Below, one piece after another: positions 43,355-51,345 of a stretch of DNA of 64,000 nt. Source of the stretch: WYEN01 sp049976205 (GTDB lineage Archaea > Thermoproteota > Thermoprotei_A > Sulfolobales > AG1); assembly GCA_049976205.1 (NCBI GenBank), contig JBMFIR010000001.1, positions 59,238-123,237 on the forward strand, written 5' to 3'. Each line of letters opens with the position of its first letter. The stretch's first letter is position 1. Both the position numbers and the translations under genes were made by a program. Under the pieces are notes generated by a model. That model was not told where the DNA came from. It worked only from the letters and a program-made list of their open reading frames with translations, and did no database searches.

Positions 43355-43449
43355 TCATACCATTCACCCCCACTGCAAGGTACTACATCTAGAATAGATA
43401 ATAATACTGTTAGAGTTAGGATTAAAGTAATTATACTAAGATACCTCAA
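43342..43449 (-). pseudogene. N-terminal signal-peptide fragment of the same gene
   Basis: TTG 43449 opens a 35-codon frame MRYLSIITLILTLTVLLSIL..CSGGEWYEALS that looks like a signal peptide with a Cys-Ser-Gly-Gly lipoprotein-like cleavage region, ending at TAG 43342. The next frame opens at 43354, so the two overlap by 13 bases and a one-base shift would fuse them. A TTTTAAATTT box A lies upstream. It supports one original gene spanning 42381-43449. Confidence 0.5.
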
Positions 43450-44017
43450 GATTAGTAACCAATATTTTTTAGAAAATTTAAAATTTTAGGAAGAGAGTAT
43501 CTTATTGAAAACTAGCTAAACTTTTTCCAGCTACAGCTAACCCAGATAAGCTCTCTTCGACTATCAAGAGCGTATTATGCCGTGGCTATACCATCATTAA
43601 GTTCTCACATTAAAAGTGAATCCTCAAGATGTTTAGATTAAGCGCTTTGACGGATCTAATAGCACATTGGTGTCCACCTATATGGGATCTCAGTGAAAAT
43701 CGAGCGAGAGAGGTTTCGGGGGAGAGCTAAGTGGCAATAAGGAATAATTCAGCACGAGGTCTCTTGGCACATGATATAGTTTAAAATTTGAACTTACTGA
43801 CTACGTATTACGTTAACTATTTTTTCGATCCATATAGATTCGAAAACCTGAAACGTACATGATCAGGTACGCTAATCTGTTGGAGAAAATCTTCACGTAG
43901 ATTCAAGCTCTGCTCCGTGTCCATATGATTTAAATTAAATGAATCATGTATCTCGATCCTTATCTTGATTTAGTATATTAAAACTTTAAAGGAGTGTTTC
44001 AATATTATATGTGGTGT
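43450..44017. other. Gene-poor stretch upstream of tRNA-Glu
   Basis: 568 bp with no ORF I can defend on either strand. It holds three small inverted repeats: GCTCT..AGAGC at 43552-43573, TCAC..GTGA near 43604-43618 and CGTAC-N8-GTACG at 43854-43871. A box A-like ACTTTAAA (43983-43990) serves tRNA-Glu. Short broken reading frames near 43630-43730 could be remnants of a lost gene, but no family is recognisable. Confidence 0.5.
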
Positions 44018-44112
44018 GCCGCGGTAGTATAGCCCGGACAAGTATGCGGGCCTCTCGAGCCCGTGTCGCTGGGGAAGCGCGGGAGACCCGGGTTCAAATC
44101 CCGGCCGCGGCA
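44018..44112 (+). tRNA. tRNA-Glu(CTC) with a variable-loop intron
   Basis: Acceptor GCCGCGG (44018-44024) pairs with CCGCGGC (44105-44111); discriminator A. Anticodon stem CGGGC/GCCCG, loop CT-CTC-GA; T arm CCGGG-TTCAAAT-CCCGG (44088-44104). Between anticodon stem and T stem are 24 bases where four are expected. Removing 20 leaves GCCCG-TGAC-CCGGG, as usual in crenarchaeal tRNA-Glu. No CCA is encoded. It decodes GAG. Confidence 0.93.
44066..44085 (+). other. Non-canonical tRNA-Glu intron (20 nt) at about position 45/46
   Basis: A complete bulge-helix-bulge is visible: exon CCCG (44060-44063) pairs with intron CGGG (44080-44083). The three-base bulges are TGT (44064-44066) and AGA (44084-44086), cut as TG|T and AG|A. 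An inner hairpin CGCT-GGGGA-AGCG occupies 44067-44079. All four elements have ideal lengths. Confidence 0.88.
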
Positions 44113-44351
44113 TGCGTGTCTTGCCTATCAAGATAATAAAAACCAAATTATGTTGCCTACTGTTGGACACTCTCGTGTTTAGTATTTTATATGTTTGTTT
44201 TTATACCTTTTTGTTATAATGATCCTCTTGCTGATACCATATATGGTTTTTATCAGGTATTTATTGGTAATACGTAGTACTAAACGATCTTTTATATTAG
44301 ATTAGTAAATCTTCTCTTTATTATCTTCTAATCTATGATATATGGATACTT

Positions 44352-45254
44352 ATGGATTACTCTTCATTTGATGATATAAAGATCAATAGAAGAGATTTGG
44401 GGGGTATTGAAGATATTAAAGAATTAAAGATAGCTGTTCCTCACATGAGGATTGTCCCAAGATCAAAGCGAGATAATATTAATAGAGTTATTGAATTAAT
44501 TAAGGAGTCTAAGAAAGATCATGATCCTCACATATTTCTTATTCCGAGCTGGTTTATTGCAGGACCTATAATAGAGTACCCAGGGATTAATCAAAATACG
44601 TTAAGGAAATTTGCTGAAAAAATACCTGGTCCACTAGTTAGTATATTAATTGATATCGCGAGGAAGAACAGTATATACTTATTAACAGGATCTTTGTTAG
44701 AGAGAGCCGGTCCACGGCTTTATATCTCATCATTGTTTATCTCACCTTTTAAGGAAGAGGGTGTGGTGTTTAAATACCGAAAACTTAATTTAACTAATAA
44801 TGAGAATATTTATATAGCTCCTGGAAAAGATCTTGGAATATTTGATTTTGATACTATCAGACTCGGTGTGCTACTCGAAGAAGACATATATGCTCCAGAG
44901 ATACCTAGGATCCTAGCGCTGAGCGATACAGATCTTATAGTCTCGTTCAATAAACTCAGTAAGAGTTTTGTAAATATTAGACACATCGTTATGACAAGAG
45001 CAATCGAGAACAAGACTTTACTCATAAATGTGGGAGGAATACTTGAGTTGAGTAATAAAGAGGTTATAGATATCAAAACAATGATTGTTAAAGGAGATGG
45101 TGAGATAGTTGGTGAAAGTAAAGATTCTTCTGAAGAAGAAATTTTTTACGCATCTCTAAAAATAAGAAGTTCTAAGAAAAGATCTCGTAAAACTGAGGTA
45201 GATCTTCTTAAGAGGATAATTAGTTATGCTCGAAAAAAGAGGATCATCTCTTAG
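44352..45254 (+). CDS. Nitrilase-superfamily homologue lacking catalytic residues
   Basis: 300-residue protein with the carbon-nitrogen hydrolase layout: LKIAVPHMRIVPRSKRDNINRVIELI at the start, a KYRKLNLT segment keeping the usual Lys, and GVLLEEDIYAPEIPRIL where active enzymes have G-x3-CYDxxFPE. The catalytic Cys is therefore Glu here, and the first-motif Glu (PELF in active enzymes) is replaced in IPSWFIAGP. Two of the three catalytic residues are gone, so I read it as a non-enzymatic paralogue, perhaps a binding or scaffold protein. It is convergent with the first RHH gene, overlapping by four bases. Confidence 0.7.
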   Translation: MDYSSFDDIKINRRDLGGIEDIKELKIAVPHMRIVPRSKRDNINRVIELIKESKKDHDPHIFLIPSWFIAGPIIEYPGINQNTLRKFAEKIPGPLVSILIDIARKNSIYLLTGSLLERAGPRLYISSLFISPFKEEGVVFKYRKLNLTNNENIYIAPGKDLGIFDFDTIRLGVLLEEDIYAPEIPRILALSDTDLIVSFNKLSKSFVNIRHIVMTRAIENKTLLINVGGILELSNKEVIDIKTMIVKGDGEIVGESKDSSEEEIFYASLKIRSSKKRSRKTEVDLLKRIISYARKKRIIS

Positions 45255-45502
45255 ATATCTAAATATATTTTCTTGAGAGCGCCTCTCCTAGAGTTTCCCT
45301 CATTAACATCATTCAAAAAATTTTCATCATATATATATTCCTCTGAGGATTTCTTATTGGATAATCTATTTAATTCCTTAACTAGCAACATCCTTAAAGC
45401 AGTTCTTATAAATTCACTACGAGATGTATAAAATCCTTCTTTTACTAATTTATCTATATCCTCTAAATATGTTCTGGGGATCTTAACCGAGACTATTCTC
45501 AT
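45251..45502 (-). CDS. Ribbon-helix-helix (CopG/Arc-type) DNA-binding protein A
   Basis: 83 residues. Residues 1-45 form an RHH fold: strand MRIVSVKIP, helix TYLEDIDKLVKEG, turn FYTSRSEFIRTALRMLL. After a Ser/Lys linker, the last 17 residues (67-83) form a motif also found at the end of the other RHH protein at 49672-49905. It lies 74 bp after the HerA-like gene on the same strand, so it may be in that transcript or act on it. As a regulator it would bind DNA as a dimer. Confidence 0.8.
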   Translation of the reverse strand: MRIVSVKIPRTYLEDIDKLVKEGFYTSRSEFIRTALRMLLVKELNRLSNKKSSEEYIYDENFLNDVNEGNSRRGALKKIYLDI

Positions 45503-45576
45503 TAAAGCCCTTTTACAATAGCTGATGAGTAAAGAGATTATAAATCTTACGTTTAAGTATCTACTTAAACCATAGA

Positions 45577-47124
45577 CTATTGATCCACGGGGATTATAGA
45601 AGAACTCATATGCGGGGGAGAGATCTTTACGATAACGGGATAAGGTTTTGAAGCCGATGCAACAATAGCTTCACCAACCTCTAGCAATGGTATTGCTTCA
45701 TCTAGCTCCTTTGGGATGTATAGCGCGTCTCTCAGTATTTTTCGATCAGCTTCGGATCTTATGCTGTGAATAATTTTGGTATTAGTATTCTTTAAAATAT
45801 CATCACCAACATAGCTAGGCGACTGCGTAACCATTACTAAACCGATATTATATTTACGGATCTCTGCTAAAGCGTCTCTAGCCACAGACGAACCCTCTGA
45901 TCTCTTGAATATATGGTGAGCTTCATCAACAACCACTAGAGTCTTAGGACTATTCTCCTTGCTCCTATTATTATTTAAAGCAATTGTTTTTAGTATTAAT
46001 AGTGACGCTAGAGATCTCATGGATGTTCTATCTAGTCTAGATAGATTCACTGAAATAATTTCTTTGAAGCCTTCAACAAAAATCTTTCTTAGATCACTAC
46101 CATCGTCATAGACTTCATCGTGATCTATTAATTGCTCGATTCTTCTCATTAAAGAGAGTTTTGTTTCAGGAACCCATCTAGCGTCTTCAGGAAACATACT
46201 TATCTCATCATATAATCTTCTGAAGGAGAATTCATGGCTTCTTAATCTACTTAATACCTTACTTAAGACATAGCTCTGAGCCGGTGTTAAATCAAACACT
46301 GTTTCAAAAATTTCTGAGACTAGACTAGATTCTTTAAATATATCTAACCTCTCTAGAGTACTTAGATACTTAACTTCTATCTCTTTTAAATAAGGAGATC
46401 TTATGATCTCTTTATACTCGCCGTGCCAATCAATCACGTATACCCTAAATCCTTTTAAAAAAGCTCGATAAGCAATTGTTGCAGCTGTTGTCGTTTTTCC
46501 AGAACCTGTTGAACCAAATATCGCAATATGTCTAACGAGATCTTTTATAGGTATCGCGTATCTACTCTTGATCTTGGTTTTTGATGTTTCTCCCAGATAA
46601 ACACCTTCTTCATTACTGAAATCTTTTAATGAGTAATTTATCTCTCTGATATCAATTGTGTCTGCGAATAATGTATGTGACTCAGGTAATTCTCCGTTCT
46701 GAATATTTCTTAGAGAAATAATCTCTTGTACATCTTTCTTCTTTAACTTCTTAGTTTTTATAAGTCCTCTACTTAGAGTCTCGAGTGATGCTGCTAATAA
46801 TTCACAAATTGAGTGAACCTTAATATCTCTATCTACACATAGAATATATGTTCCTCCATAATATCTTCTCACCAGAGTAACTATATAGAATATAGATGAT
46901 CTAGGTAACCTATTTCTCACAGTATCTATAAAAGATCTCATGATATCCGGATCTAATTCATCGTCTTTACTATTACTTCTTCTCCTAATGAGCTCATAAC
47001 CACATACGTAAAGATTTTTTTCTTCGATAATGTGGAGATCTTCACCTGGGTCTAGATCTGTATATGTAGTGCTCTTTTTGTTTCTTTCCTTGTTTATGAT
47101 TTTACCTGAGAGGAAACTGAGCAT
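45577..47124 (-). CDS. HerA/VirB4-type hexameric ATPase
   Basis: 515 residues. Walker A GSTGSGKT at 204-211, DWHGEY at 232-237, Walker B VVVDEAHH at 397-404, sensor Gln in MVTQSPS (434) and a C-terminal Arg-rich IRSEADR segment give the FtsK-HerA superfamily. The N-terminal 190 residues do not look like the HAS barrel of HerA; the SSIFYIVTLVRRYYGGTYIL stretch is closer to VirB4/CagE-type entry domains. It is therefore uncertain whether it resects DNA (HerA) or moves DNA or protein at the membrane (VirB4/CedB-like). No NurA gene is nearby. GGAGGGG precedes the ATG. It follows the TFIIB-like gene by 12 bp. Confidence 0.8.
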   Translation of the reverse strand: MLSFLSGKIINKERNKKSTTYTDLDPGEDLHIIEEKNLYVCGYELIRRRSNSKDDELDPDIMRSFIDTVRNRLPRSSIFYIVTLVRRYYGGTYILCVDRDIKVHSICELLAASLETLSRGLIKTKKLKKKDVQEIISLRNIQNGELPESHTLFADTIDIREINYSLKDFSNEEGVYLGETSKTKIKSRYAIPIKDLVRHIAIFGSTGSGKTTTAATIAYRAFLKGFRVYVIDWHGEYKEIIRSPYLKEIEVKYLSTLERLDIFKESSLVSEIFETVFDLTPAQSYVLSKVLSRLRSHEFSFRRLYDEISMFPEDARWVPETKLSLMRRIEQLIDHDEVYDDGSDLRKIFVEGFKEIISVNLSRLDRTSMRSLASLLILKTIALNNNRSKENSPKTLVVVDEAHHIFKRSEGSSVARDALAEIRKYNIGLVMVTQSPSYVGDDILKNTNTKIIHSIRSEADRKILRDALYIPKELDEAIPLLEVGEAIVASASKPYPVIVKISPPHMSSSIIPVDQ

Positions 47125-47136
47125 TTCGACCCCTCC

Positions 47137-47790
47137 TTAGAGAACCTTACTTGTATTAGCTATCTTAGTAATGTATCGATCTAATTCTTCTATTTCTTTA
47201 GCGTCAATGTTGAGAGATCCTATGAATTTTGATAATTCAGGATAGTTTCTGAGTTCTTTCTTTACTCTATTAAGATGATTCTTACTTATTGAAAAAGCTC
47301 TGCTCAAGACCTCGTTGCTAGCAAAACCATTTCCAGACACCTTAAGGAGCATATATGAGATTAAGAGCCTGGTTCTGAAAGTTCTTGAGGAAAGTTTAGG
47401 AAATAGAGAAGTATAATCATAGATCTTTTTAAGAGATGGAGAAATATCAAACATTTTCTCTAGTAAGACATCTCTATTATGTCTAAATACACGACCTGTA
47501 TAGACACCAGAATTCAAAGCTTCGAGAGAGCTAATATTTATATCGAGCCCTCTTCGAAGATTCCATGAACCAAATAATTTGTTGTACATACGAAGTATTC
47601 TTCCAGGTTTATCATTGATCTTCTTATAATCCTTTTTCTCTCTAGGTTTATCTTCTGCGATTCTATCATTAGAATTTCGATAAGTATAATAAATCTGGTC
47701 TATAACTAAGCCACAAGATGAGCACACGACCTCTCCTCTGAACTCGTCCCAGATCACCTCAGTGGAGCCACATACAGGACATCTATACAT
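47137..47790 (-). CDS. TFIIB-type zinc-ribbon protein, short
   Basis: 217 residues. The N-terminal zinc ribbon CPVC (4-7) and CSSC (23-26), with GEVVCSSCGLVID, is the TFIIB/TFB signature. A TFB would continue with two cyclin folds over about 300 residues; here one helical region follows (LISYMLLKVSGNGFASNEVLSRAFSISKNHLNRVKKELR in parts), with a helix-turn-helix look. It may be a truncated TFB paralogue, comparable in size to TFB3, or a dedicated activator. It is the first gene before the HerA-like ATPase, 12 bp apart, so it probably shares a transcript. Confidence 0.7.
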   Translation of the reverse strand: MYRCPVCGSTEVIWDEFRGEVVCSSCGLVIDQIYYTYRNSNDRIAEDKPREKKDYKKINDKPGRILRMYNKLFGSWNLRRGLDINISSLEALNSGVYTGRVFRHNRDVLLEKMFDISPSLKKIYDYTSLFPKLSSRTFRTRLLISYMLLKVSGNGFASNEVLSRAFSISKNHLNRVKKELRNYPELSKFIGSLNIDAKEIEELDRYITKIANTSKVL

Positions 47791-48043
47791 GCACTTCGCC
47801 CGTAAATAGTCATCGTAGAGAATATACTTTAGCTACTGTGCATAGAGATGTAAGTAGAGACTGAGAGGTGCCCGAAAATAATCTTTATTTATAACTTCAG
47901 GTGAAAATAAAAAACATCTAAGACAACTTCTAGCCTAAACCTGAATAGTAGAAGCGGATACTCGCTACAAATATTTCATTGAAGGCATAAAATATATAGG
48001 ACGAGATATATATCGTCGCAATATAATTACTTGCACAGATGAT

Positions 48044-48511
48044 TCATCTAGTTAAGTATCTAGCTACTAAAGTCTTCATTTTCTCAGGATCATATTCCCA
48101 ATCAGGAGGTAGTTTTCCTATCTTCTTATAGTATTTTGCTAAGCTAATAATCTTAGACTCAATCTCAATAAGACCTCTCTTACTATGATAATCCTTTGGG
48201 AACTCGCTTAAGTGTCTCCTCAGATTAACTGCTCTCTTTATTAGATTAAATAGGTCCTCGGGGATCTCTGGAGCTAGGCCATGTTTCTCGAGGACTTGAG
48301 TTATCTTCATTCCTATAACTGATTTTAGTAGAGGTATACCGTATTGATCTCTCAAGATAATACCGATCATGGAAGGCGAATAACCCATCTTAGCTAATTC
48401 AACAACTAATGTCTCAATCTCCTCAGGACTCATTTTAACCCATTTAGGAGGCCCTGATCTCACTGGTCTAGTCTGATGAGACTGTCCCTTGTCTCTTCTC
48501 TTACCAGCCAA
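48044..48511 (-). CDS. rps15: Ribosomal protein uS15
   Basis: Small-subunit protein contacting 16S rRNA helix 22. The archaeal N-terminal extension (KGQSHQTRPVRSGPPKWVKMSPEEIETLVVELAK in parts; GYSPSMIGIILRDQYGIP) is followed by the S15 core with the conserved HSKRGLIEIESKI segment near residue 108. Length of 155 residues matches archaeal and eukaryotic S13/uS15. It is divergent from the intact DHH phosphoesterase gene; uS15 and RecJ-like genes are neighbours in many archaea. Confidence 0.95.
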   Translation of the reverse strand: MAGKRRDKGQSHQTRPVRSGPPKWVKMSPEEIETLVVELAKMGYSPSMIGIILRDQYGIPLLKSVIGMKITQVLEKHGLAPEIPEDLFNLIKRAVNLRRHLSEFPKDYHSKRGLIEIESKIISLAKYYKKIGKLPPDWEYDPEKMKTLVARYLTR

Positions 48512-48668
48512 ATTGATTGCCCATGAGAATAATGTTTCCAGTGTTTTTAAGCATTAAGATAAATTAAGAACCTGCTTAAAGCACTAGTATATCGATACAT
48601 GTTAATAGAAGATATATTTCTAAATATATTTTAGCGAGATCCACTTAATAGGTTAAGGAGAATTAGAA

Positions 48669-49637
48669 ATGAGTAATAAGAAGAATGAGATAATTATATC
48701 GGTTTCTCATGAAGAAGATATTGACGGAATAGCCTCAGCCTCAATAATCCTTAGATTCCTAGGTGTTGACTACTTATTCCTAACGAATTATCACTTTAAT
48801 AAATGGAGATATTTTGTAGAGACAGTAAAAAGATTATGCTATAGATTCGGAAAGGAGAGTACTAGGGTGAAAATGTATATCACAGATCTTAACTTGAAGC
48901 CATTTATGATTAGATCCTTAGATAATAATCTCAGTAATTGTTCTTTGAAGGAGGTTTATTGGATAGATCATCATAAATGGGATAGTGAAAGTATAGATCT
49001 AGTAAACTCACTAAACTATTTCATTATTTATGGAGATAAGAATTTTAGTGCTACGGAGAATCTGGTTAACTATCTTAATGTTTCGAAAGATCCTGTAGCC
49101 AATATTCTGGCTTATCTCTCTCGAGACTCTGATTTTGGTTTAATGAAACACGTACTTACACAACCACTCACTAATGTGATCAGGTACATAGTGTATATCT
49201 CTAGAAATAAACTTTTTCTTAAGAAGCTAGTAAAGAAATTCTCGAGGGGTATTCTCTGGGATCATGAAATAAATAGTATTTGGAAAAATTCTGTAGAATA
49301 CATAAATAAGGCTCTTGAAGAAACTCTTAGGAGTATCAGGATCATAGAAGTAAATAATAGGAAAATACTCTATACCTTATCTAGCCCTGCCTTATCCTCG
49401 AAACTCATATTAGGAAATATATATAATGTTAAATTTGATCTCGCGGTAATAATCTATACAAATGGTTCTGTGACTATATCTAGAGGCAGAAATGATATAG
49501 ATTGCTCAGTGATAGCCAGAGCCTTAGGAGGAGGTGGGCATGAACATATAGCTGGGGCACAGATTAGTCCTAAAATAGCTAGAGACCTCAATAAAGCTAT
49601 TAATATGATCACAGAGAAAATAAGATATTATATATAA
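48669..49637 (+). CDS. DHH-DHHA1 phosphoesterase with intact active site
   Basis: 322 residues. Metal motifs are SVSHEEDIDGIAS (His14, Asp17 and Asp19 region), YITDLN near 70, WIDHHKWD (Asp100-His101-His102) and SRDSDFG near 152; the DHHA1 domain ends with ALGGGGHEHIAGAQI. All residues of RecJ/NrnA-type nucleases or nanoRNases are present, so it should hydrolyse short oligonucleotides or cyclic dinucleotides; substrate unknown. AAGGAGAA lies before ATG 48669. It is divergent from uS15. Confidence 0.85.
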   Translation: MSNKKNEIIISVSHEEDIDGIASASIILRFLGVDYLFLTNYHFNKWRYFVETVKRLCYRFGKESTRVKMYITDLNLKPFMIRSLDNNLSNCSLKEVYWIDHHKWDSESIDLVNSLNYFIIYGDKNFSATENLVNYLNVSKDPVANILAYLSRDSDFGLMKHVLTQPLTNVIRYIVYISRNKLFLKKLVKKFSRGILWDHEINSIWKNSVEYINKALEETLRSIRIIEVNNRKILYTLSSPALSSKLILGNIYNVKFDLAVIIYTNGSVTISRGRNDIDCSVIARALGGGGHEHIAGAQISPKIARDLNKAINMITEKIRYYI

Positions 49638-49671
49638 TTAAATAGTCTATCTGTAGTAGATAAGCAGGTCT

Positions 49672-49905
49672 CTATTCTAGCTCTATAGAGATATAATTCT
49701 TCTTAGGAGATGCTCTATTAGTAGCCCCATTATTAAAATCATTTTTAATCTTAGCCTCACTAGCATAGGATACATTATTACTTAAAATATATTTTATGGC
49801 TCTTCTTATTAATTCAGATCTTGTCACACCAATCATATCAGCATATCTATCTACTTCATCGAGTATATCTCTTGATAATTTGATACTTACCACAATATTA
49901 TACAT
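49672..49905 (-). CDS. Ribbon-helix-helix (CopG/Arc-type) DNA-binding protein B
   Basis: 77 residues. RHH fold at 4-45: strand IVVSIKLS, helix RDILDEVDRYADMIG, VTRSELIRRAIKYILS. The tail (58-76) repeats the C-terminal motif of RHH protein A: Asn-Asp-x-Asn-x-Gly, an Arg, then KKNYISI. The linker between fold and motif is shorter than in A. It lies downstream of the NDP-sugar pyrophosphorylase on the same strand (137-bp gap) and is convergent with the DHH gene. Probably a transcription regulator; targets unknown. Confidence 0.78.
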   Translation of the reverse strand: MYNIVVSIKLSRDILDEVDRYADMIGVTRSELIRRAIKYILSNNVSYASEAKIKNDFNNGATNRASPKKNYISIELE

Positions 49906-50042
49906 GACTATTCATCACTTCCAAGTTTTACTTAAGGTATATTTTTTACTAAGCTAATTGTATTGAGAGGGGAGAGAGGTCACCGAAAATTTTTAGATAG
50001 GATGTTACTAGCTTTATTTCAGCTATGATCATGCTATTACGA

Positions 50043-51203
50043 TTATATTATTATGTTATTCTCTGTCTCCTGTAAACTTATTTTAGAGAATTTCTTTTCG
50101 CAATGGTCATCTGAGATCTCTTTATGAGGTAGAATAAGTGTTTTAGATGGTATACACACTCTATCATGTACATAAATTGATGAACCTAGTATAGATCCGT
50201 CGTAGATCCTCACCCATCTACCTATTACATTGCTTTCTCCTATAATAGATCCTCTGATAAAACTGTGATCTTTTATAGTTGTACTGCTCATAATAAGTGA
50301 ATTCTCTATATAGACACCCTCTCCTATTTCTACATTATTCATTATTATCACATTTTCACCTATGTAGCTATCTCTATGGATCTCTACATTTTCACCTATG
50401 TAGGCTGGGCCCTCAATTCTAGCTTCGGGATCTATTTTCGCGCTTTGATCGATATGAAGCGCGGTGTTAAGAATACTTCGGAGTGCCTCAATATTGGCTC
50501 TGAAATAATCTATTGGTGTCCCTATATCGCTCCATACACCCTCGTATTTATAAACATACACGTCTCCTTTGTTAATAAGCATGGGTATTATGTCTTTTGC
50601 TATACTAATTTTCTCCTTCTTTAATTTTTCGGATCTTAAACTCTTAACCAGATCAAGTATCTCTCGAGAAAATACATATATACCGGCATTAACCAGCCCT
50701 TTTCTCTCTAGATAGTCCCTAGGCTTTTCAATAATTTTCTTCAAAATATCGCGCTCAGATACCTGAAGTAAACCATATCGCGACACATCATTTACATAAA
50801 CTCCTACTATAGTTGCTATCCCACCATTCCTTACATGAAAATTGTATAAATCTCTATAACTCATCCTAGTAAATATGTCTCCGTAAAGAACAATCACCGG
50901 ATAATTAACTGATTCGCCTAAGTTCTCTAAAGTGTTTAAGAGAGAACCTCCGTCCCCCAGTGGTTTATCTTCTAGTAAATGTGTTATAGGGGCATTAGGA
51001 AATCTCTTATTATAGTGATCAATTATTTTATCAGCCATATTATGTAACGAGAGTATTATTTTAGAAATATTTTCTTTGAGGAGATCTTCATATATCCACT
51101 CTAGAAGAGGTTTTCCTAGGATCGGGAGGAGAGGTTTAGGTATAGTGAGCGTAAGAGGTCTTAGACGAGTAGCGAAACCGCCAGCTAATATGATAGCATC
51201 CAT
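50043..51203 (-). CDS. NDP-sugar pyrophosphorylase with left-handed beta-helix
   Basis: Makes nucleotide-diphosphate sugars from sugar-1-phosphates. The N-terminal GT-A domain shows ILAGGFATRLRPLTLTIPKPLLPI (residues 5-28 in parts), LYGDIFT near 107, IIEKPRD near 155 and GVWSDIGTP near 224. From about residue 260, hexapeptide repeats (IEGPAYIGENVEIHRDSYIGENV in parts) form a left-handed beta-helix. Length of 386 residues is in keeping with archaeal mannose-1-P guanylyltransferase or glucose-1-P thymidylyl/uridylyltransferase; the base and sugar are undetermined. Likely in glycan synthesis. Confidence 0.88.
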   Translation of the reverse strand: MDAIILAGGFATRLRPLTLTIPKPLLPILGKPLLEWIYEDLLKENISKIILSLHNMADKIIDHYNKRFPNAPITHLLEDKPLGDGGSLLNTLENLGESVNYPVIVLYGDIFTRMSYRDLYNFHVRNGGIATIVGVYVNDVSRYGLLQVSERDILKKIIEKPRDYLERKGLVNAGIYVFSREILDLVKSLRSEKLKKEKISIAKDIIPMLINKGDVYVYKYEGVWSDIGTPIDYFRANIEALRSILNTALHIDQSAKIDPEARIEGPAYIGENVEIHRDSYIGENVIIMNNVEIGEGVYIENSLIMSSTTIKDHSFIRGSIIGESNVIGRWVRIYDGSILGSSIYVHDRVCIPSKTLILPHKEISDDHCEKKFSKISLQETENNIII

Positions 51204-51345
51204 AAAAATATACCATGATTATGTATTTATCTTCATTAAAAATTTTTAAAAGATCAAGTATCATCATTTTAAACCAATTACATTTATATTATGCTCAGGA
51301 TATAATATATAGAGAGATCTATTATTAAGACAGGATGGTTAATTA

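Noticed and set aside
43970..44170. Minus-strand ORF across tRNA-Glu
   Set aside because: It is created by the tRNA sequence read backwards; the tRNA fold and BHB intron explain the region.
44219..44305. 28-codon hydrophobic ORF between tRNA-Glu and the nitrilase homologue
   Set aside because: Too short, no ribosome-binding site, and A/T-rich sequence gives such frames by chance.
50376..50624. Plus-strand ORF inside the NDP-sugar pyrophosphorylase
   Set aside because: Antisense shadow with no start signal.
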